A DNA stretch of 64,000 bases, from positions 992,001 to 1,056,000 of the forward strand of contig NZ_CP095855.1 of the NCBI RefSeq assembly GCF_023100805.1, written 5' to 3'. Under the pieces are notes generated by a model that had not been told where the DNA came from, ran no database searches, and worked only from the letters and a program-made list of their open reading frames with translations. The position numbers and the translations under genes were made by a program. Below are positions 35,790 to 45,390 of this stretch, one piece after another. Numbering within the stretch: the stretch's first letter is position 1; each line of letters begins with the position of its first letter. Source of the DNA: Chitinophaga filiformis (GTDB lineage: Bacteria; Bacteroidota; Bacteroidia; Chitinophagales; Chitinophagaceae).

Positions 35790-36485
35790 ATGAAAAAGAT
35801 TATCCTTTCGTTTGCGGCCCTTGCGATTTCTTTCGGAGCAATGTCTCAGGTGCGGGTAGGTGTGAAAGGCGGTTGGAACCTTTCTACCATTTCTGTGAGT
35901 AACGACGGTTCAGTGGATAAAGACCGTTCATTATCAGGTTACCATATTGGTCTTATTACCGACATTCCCCTGGTACCGAAGGTACTTTCCTTCCAGCCCG
36001 GAGTGTTTTATACCACCAAAGGTGCGAAGTTGACATCTGGAGACAAAGACAACAGCGCCACTGTTCCTTACAGGAAATATACCACCCGGCCCCAGTACAT
36101 TGAGATTCCTTTAAACTTTATTGGTAAGATACCTGTCGGTGCAAATACCAGGCTATTTGCCGGTGTCGGTCCTTACATGGCATTTGGTGTAGCAGGTAAG
36201 AATAAGGTATCAACTACACTTGCCGGTGTAACTACCAGTACAGAGTCTAACATTAAATGGGATGACGATACCCCTTTCAACGAGGGAGATCCTGACCAGG
36301 GATTGAACAAGTACAAAAGGTTTGACTGGGGTGGTAACGTGCAGGTAGGTGCCGAATTCAAGAATTTCCTGGTTTCTGCACAGTATGGACACGGCTTTGG
36401 TAAGATTAACTCCGGTGGAGATGATAGCAGGAATGACAAGAACAAAAACAGAGTGTTTAGTGTGTCTTTAGGTTATCTGTTCTAA
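35790..36485 (+). CDS. Outer-membrane beta-barrel protein (PorT/OmpA-like), paralogue 1
   Basis: 231 residues from ATG 35790, with Sec signal MKKIILSFAALAISFGAMSQ. The mature protein is a single eight-strand-type barrel of the outer-membrane 'porin family' group (RVGVKGGWNLS, FQPGVFYTTKGAKL, AGVGPYMAFGVAGKNK, GFGKINSGGDD, and an aromatic-terminated last strand VFSVSLGYLF recognised by BamA). First of three tandem paralogues. Function unknown beyond the outer-membrane location. Confidence 0.9.
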   Translation: MKKIILSFAALAISFGAMSQVRVGVKGGWNLSTISVSNDGSVDKDRSLSGYHIGLITDIPLVPKVLSFQPGVFYTTKGAKLTSGDKDNSATVPYRKYTTRPQYIEIPLNFIGKIPVGANTRLFAGVGPYMAFGVAGKNKVSTTLAGVTTSTESNIKWDDDTPFNEGDPDQGLNKYKRFDWGGNVQVGAEFKNFLVSAQYGHGFGKINSGGDDSRNDKNKNRVFSVSLGYLF

Positions 36486-36623
36486 AATCGTATTACAGCA
36501 ATTCAGTTACTTTTTAACCGGACGTAACAGGCAACGTCTCCTATAACAAACAACAATAGCTAAGAAATTGGTATAGCATCCTTTAACGCCTGCAGGATGC
36601 TATACCAAAAATTAAAACACCAT

Positions 36624-37241
36624 ATGAAAAAGGTATTATTATCCGTTGCCGCGCTGATGATTGCAGGCATTACTTTTGGCCAGACAAAATTCGGTATTGT
36701 GGCAGGACCTAATTTCTCAAGTGCAACCGTTAAAAACGCAGCAGGTCATAAAGAGACCGGCGACCTGGTAGTTGGTTTAAGGGCTGGTGTAACAGCCGAT
36801 TTACCGCTGGCAGATGAATTTTACATTGGTACAGGCTTACTGTACGCAGGTAAAGGCAACAAGGCCAACGACAACCTGAAAACAACACTGTCTTACCTGC
36901 AACTTCCCATCAACTTCCTGTTCAAACCAGAAGTAGGCGCCGGTTGGCTGAACCTCGGTGCTGGTCCTTACCTCGCTTACGGTCTGGGTGGTAAACACAA
37001 AGGTACCGTTGGTAACGTAACTGCAGAGTGGAAAGCTTTCGATGATGAATCAACAATTATCGGTGGAAAGCTGAAACGTTTTGATGCCGGTGTAGGTATC
37101 GTAGCTGGTTATGAAATGAAGGCCGGTTTATACCTCGGTATCAATGCCGACCTGGGCCTGGTGAATGTATATGATAATACTGACAACGATCGTAGCTGGA
37201 GGAACACATCTTTCGGTGTTTCTGTAGGTTATAAATTCTAA
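36624..37241 (+). CDS. Outer-membrane beta-barrel protein, paralogue 2
   Basis: 205 residues from ATG 36624, with signal MKKVLLSVAALMIAGITFGQ. It shares the barrel layout and the motif LGAGPYLAYGLGGKHK with its neighbours, and ends in FGVSVGYKF. It is shorter in the loops than paralogue 1. It is 138 bp after paralogue 1, with its own downstream terminator, so separate or partial co-transcription are both possible. Confidence 0.9.
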   Translation: MKKVLLSVAALMIAGITFGQTKFGIVAGPNFSSATVKNAAGHKETGDLVVGLRAGVTADLPLADEFYIGTGLLYAGKGNKANDNLKTTLSYLQLPINFLFKPEVGAGWLNLGAGPYLAYGLGGKHKGTVGNVTAEWKAFDDESTIIGGKLKRFDAGVGIVAGYEMKAGLYLGINADLGLVNVYDNTDNDRSWRNTSFGVSVGYKF

Positions 37242-37262
37242 GGCAAGCAATATTAAATAAAG

Positions 37263-37297
37263 AGTCCTTCCTGTCGCTGACAGGGGGACTTTTTTAT
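37263..37297 (+). terminator. Terminator after barrel paralogue 2
   Basis: Stem AGTCC..CCTGTC / GACAGG.GGACT (37263-37275, 37279-37290) followed by TTTTTT. Confidence 0.85.
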
Positions 37298-37471
37298 TTT
37301 TTCTAAAATCTCCCCCTTTCGTTGCGAACGCTCAATATTGCCTACAATTTGTGAGTATTTAGATTATTTTTATGCCCGTATTTATGACGGGGATGATCCC
37401 GTGTTATGAACCCTGGAAGACCCTATTAAAGAGGACAATACCGCACAACATTACAACACAACGTAAAACGC

Positions 37472-38173
37472 ATGAGTAAATTTTTTACACTCTTCCTTTT
37501 AACGCTGTTAATTTCCCTAATGCCCCTTCATGCCCAGGTAAGTCTTGGATTAAGGGGTGGCTATACCTTGTCTGCCACACAGATAAAAAACAGCCAGGGT
37601 TATAAAAGTAACAGCCTTGGTACCAGTAGCCAGCTTACCAATTTCCATGCAGACCTGATGATTAACGTACCGGTCTACAAAAGACTCTATTTTCAGCCCC
37701 TGGTAAGATACATTACCAAAGGCGCCTACCTTCGTCCACTGCCTTCCAAACAGGGCGTATTCGTGGAATCGGCCAACCAGCTTAAGCTGCATTACCTGGA
37801 AGTGCCATTGAACATGGTGCTCAAGTTCCCGGTTTCGCTGGGTAAGATCGTGGTAGGTGGCGGCCCCTATGTAGCCTATGGACTAAACGGCACCTATGAC
37901 CTGGACCTGATGTACAATGGATCAGTTGTCAGTACCGATTCCCATTCTATCGAATTTAACTACAAAGACAGGGGCATTGCTCCGGGCGCACAGCTCAGCA
38001 GGTTTGATGCCGGCGCAAACCTGGCGTTCGGAATAGAATTTAACAACCTGATGGTAGTAGGCGCCAATTTGAGCCGGGGAATGTTCAACCTTGACCGTAC
38101 CTCTTCTGCAAAGATCACCAACAGCTATTTTTCCCTGAGCCTGGGTGTGCTGCTGGACAGGGAGGATTACTAA
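37472..38173 (+). CDS. Outer-membrane beta-barrel protein, paralogue 3
   Basis: 233 residues with signal MSKFFTLFLLTLLISLMPLHAQ. Same barrel family (VSLGLRGGYTLS, VGGGPYVAYGLNGTYD, ANLSRGMFNLD). Unlike the other two it does not end on an aromatic residue next to the last strand: SLGVLLDREDY adds a short polar tail. It is separated from paralogue 2 by a terminator, so it has its own promoter in the 230-bp gap. Confidence 0.9.
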   Translation: MSKFFTLFLLTLLISLMPLHAQVSLGLRGGYTLSATQIKNSQGYKSNSLGTSSQLTNFHADLMINVPVYKRLYFQPLVRYITKGAYLRPLPSKQGVFVESANQLKLHYLEVPLNMVLKFPVSLGKIVVGGGPYVAYGLNGTYDLDLMYNGSVVSTDSHSIEFNYKDRGIAPGAQLSRFDAGANLAFGIEFNNLMVVGANLSRGMFNLDRTSSAKITNSYFSLSLGVLLDREDY

Positions 38174-38197
38174 AGGAAAGAAGTATTTAAACTATTG

Positions 38198-38235
38198 AAG
38201 GGAGTTCCTGAAAAGGGGCTCCCTTAATTTTTTTT
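38198..38235 (+). terminator. Terminator after barrel paralogue 3
   Basis: Stem AAGGGAG / CTCCCTT (38198-38204, 38219-38225), then AATTTTTTTT. Confidence 0.8.
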
Positions 38236-38392
38236 GGGTAATAGGGGTAAGTTCAAGCGTAGCCGTCTTAGGAATTGATAATTCATTGTAATTATCAGCA
38301 ACAAAAAGACAAAAAGTGTGACAGTTATTCGGACATGCTGCTACGTTTCCACGTAATGGCATTTTTATTAAGAAAAACGGTTACCATTCTAT

Positions 38393-38427
38393 CATAAAAA
38401 AGCGGTCCGCCCAAGGCGGACCGCTTT
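38393..38427 (-). terminator. Terminator of metF
   Basis: Perfect 13-bp stem AAAGCGGTCCGCC / GGCGGACCGCTTT around a 3-nt loop (38399-38411, 38415-38427), with a T-run on the minus strand (AAAAA at 38396-38400 on plus). Confidence 0.93.
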
Positions 38428-38457
38428 ACTTTATAAACTGCGGATAGATTAAGAGTA

Positions 38458-39411
38458 TTATACCACTGCTTCAACTGCCTTCCGGATCACATTGGGTTTA
38501 CCCAGGGTGTAGTAGTGCAGTACGGGCACGCCAAAGGCCTTGAGTTCTTTTGACTGCTGGATCAGCCACTCGGTGCCTACAGCCTCCACTTCCTTATCCG
38601 TTTTACATTTCAGTATCTCATTGGCAAGATCGGCCGGAATGTCTACATGAAAGGTACGTGGCAGGACAGTCAGCTGTTTACGGGTAGTGATGGGTTTTAA
38701 CCCTGGAATGATCGGTACGGTAATACCCGCCTCGCGGCATTTAGTAACGAAATCAAAGAATTTCTGGTTATCAAAGAACATCTGGGTCACGATATAGTCG
38801 GCGCCATTTTCTACCTTTTTCTTGAGGTAGCTCATGTCTGTCTGCATGTTTGGCGCTTCAAAGTGTTTCTCCGGATAACCCGCCACGCCTATACAAAAGT
38901 TTGTTTTCACGCCACCTTGCAGGTCTTCTTCCAGGTAGATGCCATTGTTCATGTGTACCACCTGTTGTAGCAGTTCGTCTGCATAACGGTGACCATGTGG
39001 TTCAGGTTCAAAGAATGTCTCATTCTTAGGCGCATCACCACGTAATACCAGCACATTATCCACGCCCAGGAAATTGAGGTCGATCAATGCGTTTTCTGTT
39101 TCTTCCCTGCTGAAGCCTCCGCAGATGAGGTGTGGAACTGCATCCACGTCATAGTGGTTCATCAAGGCAGCGCAGATGGCCACTGTACCGGGCCGTTTAC
39201 GGATCTCCACCTTTTCAAAGGTGCCGTCAGCCCTTTTCTTAAACATATGCTCACTTCTGTGGTAAGTAACGTTAATGAAAGCCGGCTTGAATTCCATCAG
39301 GGGATCAAGATGTTCATATATAGAATCGATACTCTTACCTTTAAGGGGAGGTAAGATCTCAAAAGAGATCAGCGTATCTTTTGCCTGCGCAATATGTTCT
39401 GTTACTTTCAT
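38458..39411 (-). CDS. metF: 5,10-methylenetetrahydrofolate reductase
   Basis: 317 residues. This FAD TIM-barrel enzyme makes 5-methyl-THF, the methyl donor for methionine synthase, whose gene metH is also in this window. Signatures: FEILPPLKG with the catalytic Glu (~18), NVTYHRSE, CGGFSREE, LRGDAP, FCIGVAGYPEKH, DYIVTQMFFDN and IIPGLKPI. The length is normal for the bacterial single-domain form. Monocistronic with a strong terminator. A TATTTTTG element lies at 39454-39447 (minus), ~35 nt upstream. Confidence 0.97.
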   Translation of the reverse strand: MKVTEHIAQAKDTLISFEILPPLKGKSIDSIYEHLDPLMEFKPAFINVTYHRSEHMFKKRADGTFEKVEIRKRPGTVAICAALMNHYDVDAVPHLICGGFSREETENALIDLNFLGVDNVLVLRGDAPKNETFFEPEPHGHRYADELLQQVVHMNNGIYLEEDLQGGVKTNFCIGVAGYPEKHFEAPNMQTDMSYLKKKVENGADYIVTQMFFDNQKFFDFVTKCREAGITVPIIPGLKPITTRKQLTVLPRTFHVDIPADLANEILKCKTDKEVEAVGTEWLIQQSKELKAFGVPVLHYYTLGKPNVIRKAVEAVV

Positions 39412-39581
39412 AGTAGAAATAAAAGTGAGCTTAAGTTAATGCCGGGCAAAAATAATACATCCATTAGAATTATCATCTGATTTTTCGCGGAATGGCCGAA
39501 TATTTTAATACATTGTACTCCATTCATAGATAAAAAATGTAGCGATCTTGCACAAATTGAGGGACTGACGACAGTTAGACG

Positions 39582-39610
39582 TTGAAAGCTAAATGAAAAG
39601 TGTATTTTTG
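39582..39610 (+). promoter_or_regulatory. Promoter of the lptB-fabG operon
   Basis: TTG (39582-39584), 18-nt spacer, then TATTTTTG (39603-39610). A second -7-like box TAAGTTTG (39612-39619) ends 5 nt before ATG 39625. Confidence 0.6.
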
Positions 39611-39624
39611 CTAAGTTTGAACAT

Positions 39625-40389
39625 ATGGCATTAAAAATACATACAGATCAACTGGTAAAGCGTTACGGTCACAGAACTGTAGCCAACCACGTATCTGTTG
39701 AAGTGACACAAGGAGAGATAGTTGGGTTGCTTGGTCCTAACGGAGCAGGTAAAACAACCACATTCTATATGGTAGTGGGGCTGATCAAGCCCGACGAGGG
39801 ACAGGTGTACCTGGATGATGTGAATATTACAAAACTGCCAATGTACAAAAGGGCGAAAATGGGAATTGGTTATCTGCCCCAGGAAGCTTCGGTGTTCCGT
39901 AAGCTGAGTGTGGAAGATAATATTTCCGCCGTATTGGAAATGACGAAGCTGAGGAAAGCAGAGCAGAAAGAAAAGCTGGAAAGCCTGCTGGAAGAATTCC
40001 GTCTTACCCATGTACGCAAAAGCCCCGGAGATGTATTGAGTGGAGGTGAACGCCGGCGTACGGAAATAGCGCGCGCGCTTGCGGTAGATCCTAAGTTCAT
40101 CCTGCTGGACGAGCCTTTTGCCGGTATTGACCCGATCGCTGTCGAAGACATCCAGTCAATCGTTGCCCGCCTTAAATACAAAAATATAGGGATCCTCATA
40201 ACAGACCATAACGTGCAGGAAACGCTCTCTATTACCGACAGGGCATACCTCCTTTTTGAAGGAAAGATACTTAAAGCCGGTACTGCAGAAGAGTTAGCCG
40301 AAGACGAACAGGTAAGAAAAGTGTATCTTGGCCAGAATTTCATTTTACGTCGTAAAAATTACCTGGACGAAGCAGCTAAACAACAATAA
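39625..40389 (+). CDS. lptB: LPS export ABC transporter ATP-binding protein
   Basis: 254 residues. It is the cytoplasmic ATPase of the LptB2FGC complex that extracts lipopolysaccharide from the inner membrane. Walker [10 protein letters not shown] (~38), Q-loop [15 protein letters not shown] (LptB-typical), signature LSGGERRR, Walker [15 protein letters not shown]-loop ITDHNV. First gene of a tight three-gene operon (24 bp to the next). A tail rich in Lys/Glu extends ~10 residues past the usual end. Confidence 0.97.
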   Translation: MALKIHTDQLVKRYGHRTVANHVSVEVTQGEIVGLLGPNGAGKTTTFYMVVGLIKPDEGQVYLDDVNITKLPMYKRAKMGIGYLPQEASVFRKLSVEDNISAVLEMTKLRKAEQKEKLESLLEEFRLTHVRKSPGDVLSGGERRRTEIARALAVDPKFILLDEPFAGIDPIAVEDIQSIVARLKYKNIGILITDHNVQETLSITDRAYLLFEGKILKAGTAEELAEDEQVRKVYLGQNFILRRKNYLDEAAKQQ

Positions 40390-40412
40390 ACTACTACGCT
40401 CCTGATCCTATT

Positions 40413-41945
40413 ATGAGAATATTAAGTCCTGCAATATCACAATTGGCGCGTTTGCGTATGGGGCGCATAGAATATTTTATGCAATACCCCCTGCAGGTGC
40501 AGCAGCAGGTGTTCCAAAACCTTATCAGCGCCGCTCAGTATACAGAGTTCGGCAAGCAATATGGCTTTTCACAGATATATAAGATAGAAGAGTTCAAGCA
40601 AAGGGTTCCTATTCATAATTATGATACCCTCAAGCCTTACATCCAGCGATTGATGGAGGGACAGCAGAACATCTTATGGAATACACCGATTAAATGGTTT
40701 GCCAAATCAAGCGGTACCACTGCCGATAAGAGCAAGTTCATACCCGTCTCTGTAGAGAGCCTGGATGATTGCCATTACCGCGCCGGCCGTGACGTATTAT
40801 CACTGTACTATAATAATTTCCCTGACTCCCGCCTGCTGACCGGTAAATCGCTGGTAATAGGTGGTAGCCACCAGGTGAACAAACTGGACGCAGAAAGTGA
40901 TTCTTACTTCGGCGACCTGAGCGCCGTGATGCTACAGAACATGCCATTCTATGGCAACATGATCCGTACACCCGACCTTTCCATTGCCCTGATGGACGAA
41001 TGGGAGGAGAAGATAGAGCGCATGGCCAACGCCGTGATACATGAGAATGTAACCTCCATTGCCGGTGTACCTACCTGGACGCTGGTACTCATCAAACGTA
41101 TATTTGAGATCACCGGGAAAGATAACCTGGCCGATGTATGGCCTAACCTGGAATTGTATATGCATGGTGGCGTAAGCTTTACGCCGTACCGGGAGCAGTT
41201 CAAAAAACTGATCCGTAAGCCGGACATGTATTACCAGGAAACCTATAATGCTTCTGAAGGCTTCTTTGCCGCACAGGACGTAATAGGAGAGGAAGGCCTG
41301 CTCCTGTTCCTCAACCATGGCATCTTCTACGAATTCATGCCAATGGAAGAATATGGCAAATCATCTCCGCAAACCGTGCAGCTGCAGGACGTGGAAATGG
41401 GTAAGAACTATGCCCTGATTATCAGTACCAACGGTGGGTTATGGCGTTACCTGGTAGGCGATACCGTACAGTTCACTTCTCTTGCGCCTTACCGTGTAAG
41501 GGTAAGCGGACGTACCAAGTCATTCATCAACGCTTTTGGAGAAGAGCTGATCGTTGAGAACTCGGATATGGCCATTGCGAAGGCATGTGAGGTGACTGGC
41601 GCTGTGATGAACGACTATACCGCGGCCCCTATCTATTTTAGCGATAGCGAAGCAGGTGGCCATGAATGGCTGCTGGACTTTGACGTGATGCCCGGCAATC
41701 TTGAACAGTTCATTGATGTGCTGGATAATACCCTTAAGTCTATCAACTCCGACTATGAGGCCAAACGCCATAAAGATATGGCGCTGCGCCGCCCGGTGGT
41801 ACATGTCCTGCCCAAGGGCACCTTTACCGACTGGCTGAAGAGCAAAGGCAAACTGGGTGGTCAGCATAAAGTACCGCGCCTCAATAACGAGCGGCAGCAT
41901 GTGGAAGAAATTCTTAAATTCGCCGGCATCACTGGCAAAATCTAA
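40413..41945 (+). CDS. GH3 auxin-responsive-family (acyl-adenylate/amide synthetase-like) protein
   Basis: 510 residues. It belongs to the GH3 group of the ANL adenylating superfamily, known in plants as acyl-acid amido synthetases and widespread, but uncharacterised, in Bacteroidota. The ATP-binding loop is KSSGTTADKSKF (~93-104), followed by YNASEGFFAAQD and the LVGDTVQFTS region. Lying between lptB and fabG suggests a role in lipid or envelope metabolism; this is inference from context. Not to be confused with glycoside hydrolase family 3. Confidence 0.92.
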   Translation: MRILSPAISQLARLRMGRIEYFMQYPLQVQQQVFQNLISAAQYTEFGKQYGFSQIYKIEEFKQRVPIHNYDTLKPYIQRLMEGQQNILWNTPIKWFAKSSGTTADKSKFIPVSVESLDDCHYRAGRDVLSLYYNNFPDSRLLTGKSLVIGGSHQVNKLDAESDSYFGDLSAVMLQNMPFYGNMIRTPDLSIALMDEWEEKIERMANAVIHENVTSIAGVPTWTLVLIKRIFEITGKDNLADVWPNLELYMHGGVSFTPYREQFKKLIRKPDMYYQETYNASEGFFAAQDVIGEEGLLLFLNHGIFYEFMPMEEYGKSSPQTVQLQDVEMGKNYALIISTNGGLWRYLVGDTVQFTSLAPYRVRVSGRTKSFINAFGEELIVENSDMAIAKACEVTGAVMNDYTAAPIYFSDSEAGGHEWLLDFDVMPGNLEQFIDVLDNTLKSINSDYEAKRHKDMALRRPVVHVLPKGTFTDWLKSKGKLGGQHKVPRLNNERQHVEEILKFAGITGKI

Positions 41946-41975
41946 ATTTAATCATCTAACAACTATTACGTCTAT

Positions 41976-42725
41976 ATGAAATTACTGGAGAACAAAGTAG
42001 CTATTGTAACAGGTGCCAGCAGAGGTATAGGGGAAGCCATCGCGATCAAATTTGCAGAACAGGGAGCAAACGTTGCATTCACATATCTTAGTTCCGACGA
42101 AAAGGCCAAAGCACTGGAACAAAAGCTACAGGCAATGGGTGTAAAGGCAAAAGCCTATAAATCCAATGCAGGCAGTTTCGAAGAGAGCGAGGCGCTGATC
42201 AATGATGTACTGAAAGAATTTGGCGCTATAGATATCTGCGTGAACAATGCCGGTATTTCCAAAGATAACCTGTTGCTGCGTATGAGCCCTGAACAGTGGG
42301 ACGAGGTAATTGACGTGAACCTGAAGAGTGTTTATAACATGACCAAACATGTGATCCGCCCAATGATGAAGGCAAAGAGCGGTTCCATTATCAATATGAG
42401 CTCCATTATCGGTATGAAGGGTAACGCGGGGCAGAGCAGCTATGCCGCTTCCAAAGCAGGTATTATCGGCTTCACCAAATCTATCGCAGCTGAACTGGGT
42501 AGCCGCAACATCCGTTGCAATGCTGTAGCTCCTGGTTTCGTTGAGACTGACATGACGCACTACCTGAAAGATGGTGATGGCGCCAAGAACTACCTGGCAC
42601 AGATTCCGCTGGGCCGCTTTGGCAGCACTGAAGATATCGCTAACGTATGTCTGTTCCTGGCTTCCAATATGGGAGCATATGTAACCGGCCAGGTGATCAG
42701 CGCCTGCGGTGGACTGAATATGTAG
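41976..42725 (+). CDS. fabG: 3-oxoacyl-[acyl-carrier-protein] reductase
   Basis: 249 residues. NADPH-dependent ketoreductase of fatty-acid elongation (SDR family). Cofactor motif TGASRGIG (~12-19), NNAG (~89), catalytic Ser in NMSSIIG (~142), YxxxK in SSYAASK (~155-159), and the C-terminal ISACGGLNM where typical FabG reads VDGGMxM. Closes the lptB operon, 30 bp after the GH3-family gene, followed by a hairpin. Confidence 0.92.
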   Translation: MKLLENKVAIVTGASRGIGEAIAIKFAEQGANVAFTYLSSDEKAKALEQKLQAMGVKAKAYKSNAGSFEESEALINDVLKEFGAIDICVNNAGISKDNLLLRMSPEQWDEVIDVNLKSVYNMTKHVIRPMMKAKSGSIINMSSIIGMKGNAGQSSYAASKAGIIGFTKSIAAELGSRNIRCNAVAPGFVETDMTHYLKDGDGAKNYLAQIPLGRFGSTEDIANVCLFLASNMGAYVTGQVISACGGLNM

Positions 42726-42740
42726 TATAATATAATATTG

Positions 42741-42798
42741 ATCAGGGATCAGGAATTGGATACGGGCGTCTGCGCTTATTCAAGCCCTGATCCCTGAT
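42741..42798. terminator. Hairpin after fabG, member of the dispersed hairpin family
   Basis: 13-bp perfect stem ATCAGGGATCAGG / CCTGATCCCTGAT (42741-42753, 42786-42798), continued after two mismatches by TTG/CAA. The left arm and following bases are identical over 21 nt to the hairpin at 4513. The weak T-run suggests a modest terminator between convergent genes. Confidence 0.65.
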
Positions 42799-42801
42799 TG
42801 T

Positions 42802-43692
42802 TTAATATCGTTTTCCGGGGATCTCCACCCTGAATGTTTCCATACACTTCCTGTCCTGCAATGTCACAAATACGGTTTTACCGTCTTTGCCGCCAAAAGT
42901 GAGATTGCTGCATTGCTTACCCTTCAGCGGGATTTCCCGTATTTCCTTACCATCGGGCGCCAGTACCACGATTGCACCTTTTCCCCAACGGGCTACATAG
43001 AGGTTGCCTGCTTTGTCGCATTTCATACCATCAAAGCCATAATCAGGGAATTCAGCGAACAGTTTTTTATTGCTGATATTACCATCTTTATCAACATCGA
43101 ACTTCCAGATCTTACGCTGCACGCTTTCATTTACGTACAGGGTCTTTTCGTCAGGGCTCAGTTCAATACCATTGGCGGTTCCCATGTTACCGTCCAGGAG
43201 CACGGCCTTACCGCCTTTATCGATACGCCAGATCTGCCCTTTGCTGTTTTTCCAGTCGGGGTCTGATGCGAAGAGCACATCTTTTTTACTGATGCAAAGG
43301 TCATTGGGCTGGAACATCTTGTCTGAATGCACATAAACGCTCACCTTTTTCGTCTTCATGTCCACTTCCAGCACATTGTGCCCCTTGAAGTCCGGCAGGT
43401 ACATATTGCCCTTGCTGTTGAACTGGATGCTGTTTGCAATGCTGCTATCCGGCAATGTCACAAACACTTCCCCGCTGCCGTCTTTTGTGCTGATCTTCCC
43501 GATGGTGCCGTCCCGCAGATAGTTCACCACATAGAGATTGCCTGCTTTATCGAAATTGGGCCCCTCAATGTTGACCGAGAACATATTCTCTTTCGTAAGA
43601 TCCTGCGCCTGGTACAATGCAGTGGATTTGTGCTGTGCCATGACTGCGCAACCGGTCGTTAAGGCCAGTAATAAACAGATATGCTGCTTCAT
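42802..43692 (-). CDS. SMP-30/gluconolactonase-like beta-propeller protein, secreted
   Basis: 296 residues with a signal peptide ending AVMAQ. Six repeats of the propeller are readable from blades such as NFDKAGNLYVVNYL, QFNSKGNMYLPDF, NGIELSPDEKTLYVNES and KCDKAGNLYVARW. The Glu/Asn/Asp metal-site residues of SMP-30 lactonases (IEGPNFD, GTANGIELS, GFDGMKCD) are present. A periplasmic sugar lactonase is likely, though the exact substrate is unknown. Single gene. Confidence 0.88.
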   Translation of the reverse strand: MKQHICLLLALTTGCAVMAQHKSTALYQAQDLTKENMFSVNIEGPNFDKAGNLYVVNYLRDGTIGKISTKDGSGEVFVTLPDSSIANSIQFNSKGNMYLPDFKGHNVLEVDMKTKKVSVYVHSDKMFQPNDLCISKKDVLFASDPDWKNSKGQIWRIDKGGKAVLLDGNMGTANGIELSPDEKTLYVNESVQRKIWKFDVDKDGNISNKKLFAEFPDYGFDGMKCDKAGNLYVARWGKGAIVVLAPDGKEIREIPLKGKQCSNLTFGGKDGKTVFVTLQDRKCMETFRVEIPGKRY

Positions 43693-43898
43693 GATAAAAA
43701 AAATTGCGTTGAGTTATCAAGTTAAGAAAAGATAGGAAAGTTAAACCCTTAATAAGACAAAATTGACCGTTGTTACGTGCTGAGCAGCTAAAATATGGCA
43801 AATAACTACCGTTCAAAAATTTGGTTATCAAACTATTAATATATCAAAGAAGTACTTATATATTTGTGATGTTATTAGTCCTGTGTAAACGTCCTATT

Positions 43899-45368
43899 AT
43901 GTTTAGAGTTATACCTATTGTTTGCCTGTTGGGGTTGATCCTTCACTCATCATGTAACAACAGCTCTCAACCCGCTGCCGTTAAACAGAATAAGAGTATC
44001 AATATTGCACCTATTGTGCCGGATAGCGTGATGAAGTATTATGACTTCGTCAACGGGCTGACGCAGTTGAAGTTACCTTATCCGAATGCCTATGAGCTGA
44101 AGGAGATAAAGGATTATGCGCATTATCTTGGCGCCGATACCTTTCAGCGGGTAAAGGCCGGGCGCTTTGCTGAGGTCAATGGGTTTACGCCGGTCATCTT
44201 TGCCTGTGACATAAACGATCATGAGAAGAGAACTTACCTCGTGGTATATAACGACAACGGTGTGGAAAAGTCGCGTTTACAGGTAGCAGCCAATGTAAGC
44301 AGGGAGCCAGGTGAGGAAGAAGAAACAGTTGTAGCAGTAAAAGATACCACATCCACAGAATTTACCAATCAGTGGTTCTATATAGGCCTGGATTCGCTGA
44401 TCGAAGTCAGGGCACGTCATTCCACCTATGTACAGGGCAGCCAGAAAGTGAATACCTCGCTTCGCTTTTACAAGATAGGCCGCAAGGGAACGATAAAGGA
44501 AGTGCCGAAAGAGAAAGAGTCCTTTGAGAAATATGCCAGCCGTTTTCCTGAACATAAATTACCCGCCACGCTGGATACCGTGAGTACAAAAGAACTGAAA
44601 CCCGTTTCCAGGCTTACCCCTTATTACGATTTTAAGGAGGAGAGCCCCGATCCGATATATGCATTGGGCCGGCTGGATATAGGGGGAAGGGCAACGGCTT
44701 TGTTGTATGCCAGAGATACTATTTACCTGGATGAGGGATTAACTTATCCGGAGGTAAAGCTGATCACTTATAAGAAAGGTAAAGAAGTGGACAGGATAGT
44801 TGTGTACGGAGGCAGATTAGGGGAGCATTCAGAGACCATTTACAGAAAGTGTATGGTAGATAAAGACGCCAGCATCAACCTGCAGGAGGAAGACAGGAGG
44901 GAACTGGATAGTACTTTCCGCTTCAAGACGGTATACAATATGCAGTATGAAGTACTACCCAGCGGCAAGATCATCGGCCGGCAGGCCACATCTATTGTAC
45001 ATAGTTCAAAACTGTACAACGAAAAGGCGCTTATTAAATATTTCAAGGGCAAACGGGGAAATCATCACTATGCCTCTTTGTTTCATATCCGGGCCAAGGA
45101 CAATATCCTGGTAGGCCTGCATGAGTTTAACAAGGGAGGGGAGAACTTCCTGGAGTTCTTAACTGTTAATAAAGATAATAAGATCATAGACCGGTACACG
45201 GTATACAATAATCTGAAGAAACAGAAGCTGGCAAATGTAAAGGCGAAACAGATGGAGAACAGGGAAGATGATTACAATGAGAGGAGGGGAAGGCTTACCT
45301 GCGATGCAATTATTAAATTGACAGGCAAAGAACTGCACATTACACCAGGGGGGAAATTTGTGAAATAG
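43899..45368 (+). CDS. Lipoprotein of unknown function
   Basis: 489 residues from ATG 43899, which gives lipoprotein signal MFRVIPIVCLLGLILHSSC; the upstream frame extension is non-typical. The mature protein is charged and mostly beta (paired stretches such as RRTYLVVYNDNGVEKSR-like and KDNKIIDRYTVYNNL), without a motif I recognise. The Tyr/Asp/Lys-rich strands suggest a repeated beta module. It ends 22 bp before the 37-kDa nucleoid protein gene and is probably co-transcribed. Confidence 0.8.
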   Translation: MFRVIPIVCLLGLILHSSCNNSSQPAAVKQNKSINIAPIVPDSVMKYYDFVNGLTQLKLPYPNAYELKEIKDYAHYLGADTFQRVKAGRFAEVNGFTPVIFACDINDHEKRTYLVVYNDNGVEKSRLQVAANVSREPGEEEETVVAVKDTTSTEFTNQWFYIGLDSLIEVRARHSTYVQGSQKVNTSLRFYKIGRKGTIKEVPKEKESFEKYASRFPEHKLPATLDTVSTKELKPVSRLTPYYDFKEESPDPIYALGRLDIGGRATALLYARDTIYLDEGLTYPEVKLITYKKGKEVDRIVVYGGRLGEHSETIYRKCMVDKDASINLQEEDRRELDSTFRFKTVYNMQYEVLPSGKIIGRQATSIVHSSKLYNEKALIKYFKGKRGNHHYASLFHIRAKDNILVGLHEFNKGGENFLEFLTVNKDNKIIDRYTVYNNLKKQKLANVKAKQMENREDDYNERRGRLTCDAIIKLTGKELHITPGGKFVK

Positions 45369-45390
45369 TTTTCACTATTTTCGCCGGGCC

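Noticed and set aside
42741-42798. Riboswitch or leader element
   Set aside because: Located at a convergent 3' end, not upstream of a gene, and shared with other 3'-end hairpins.
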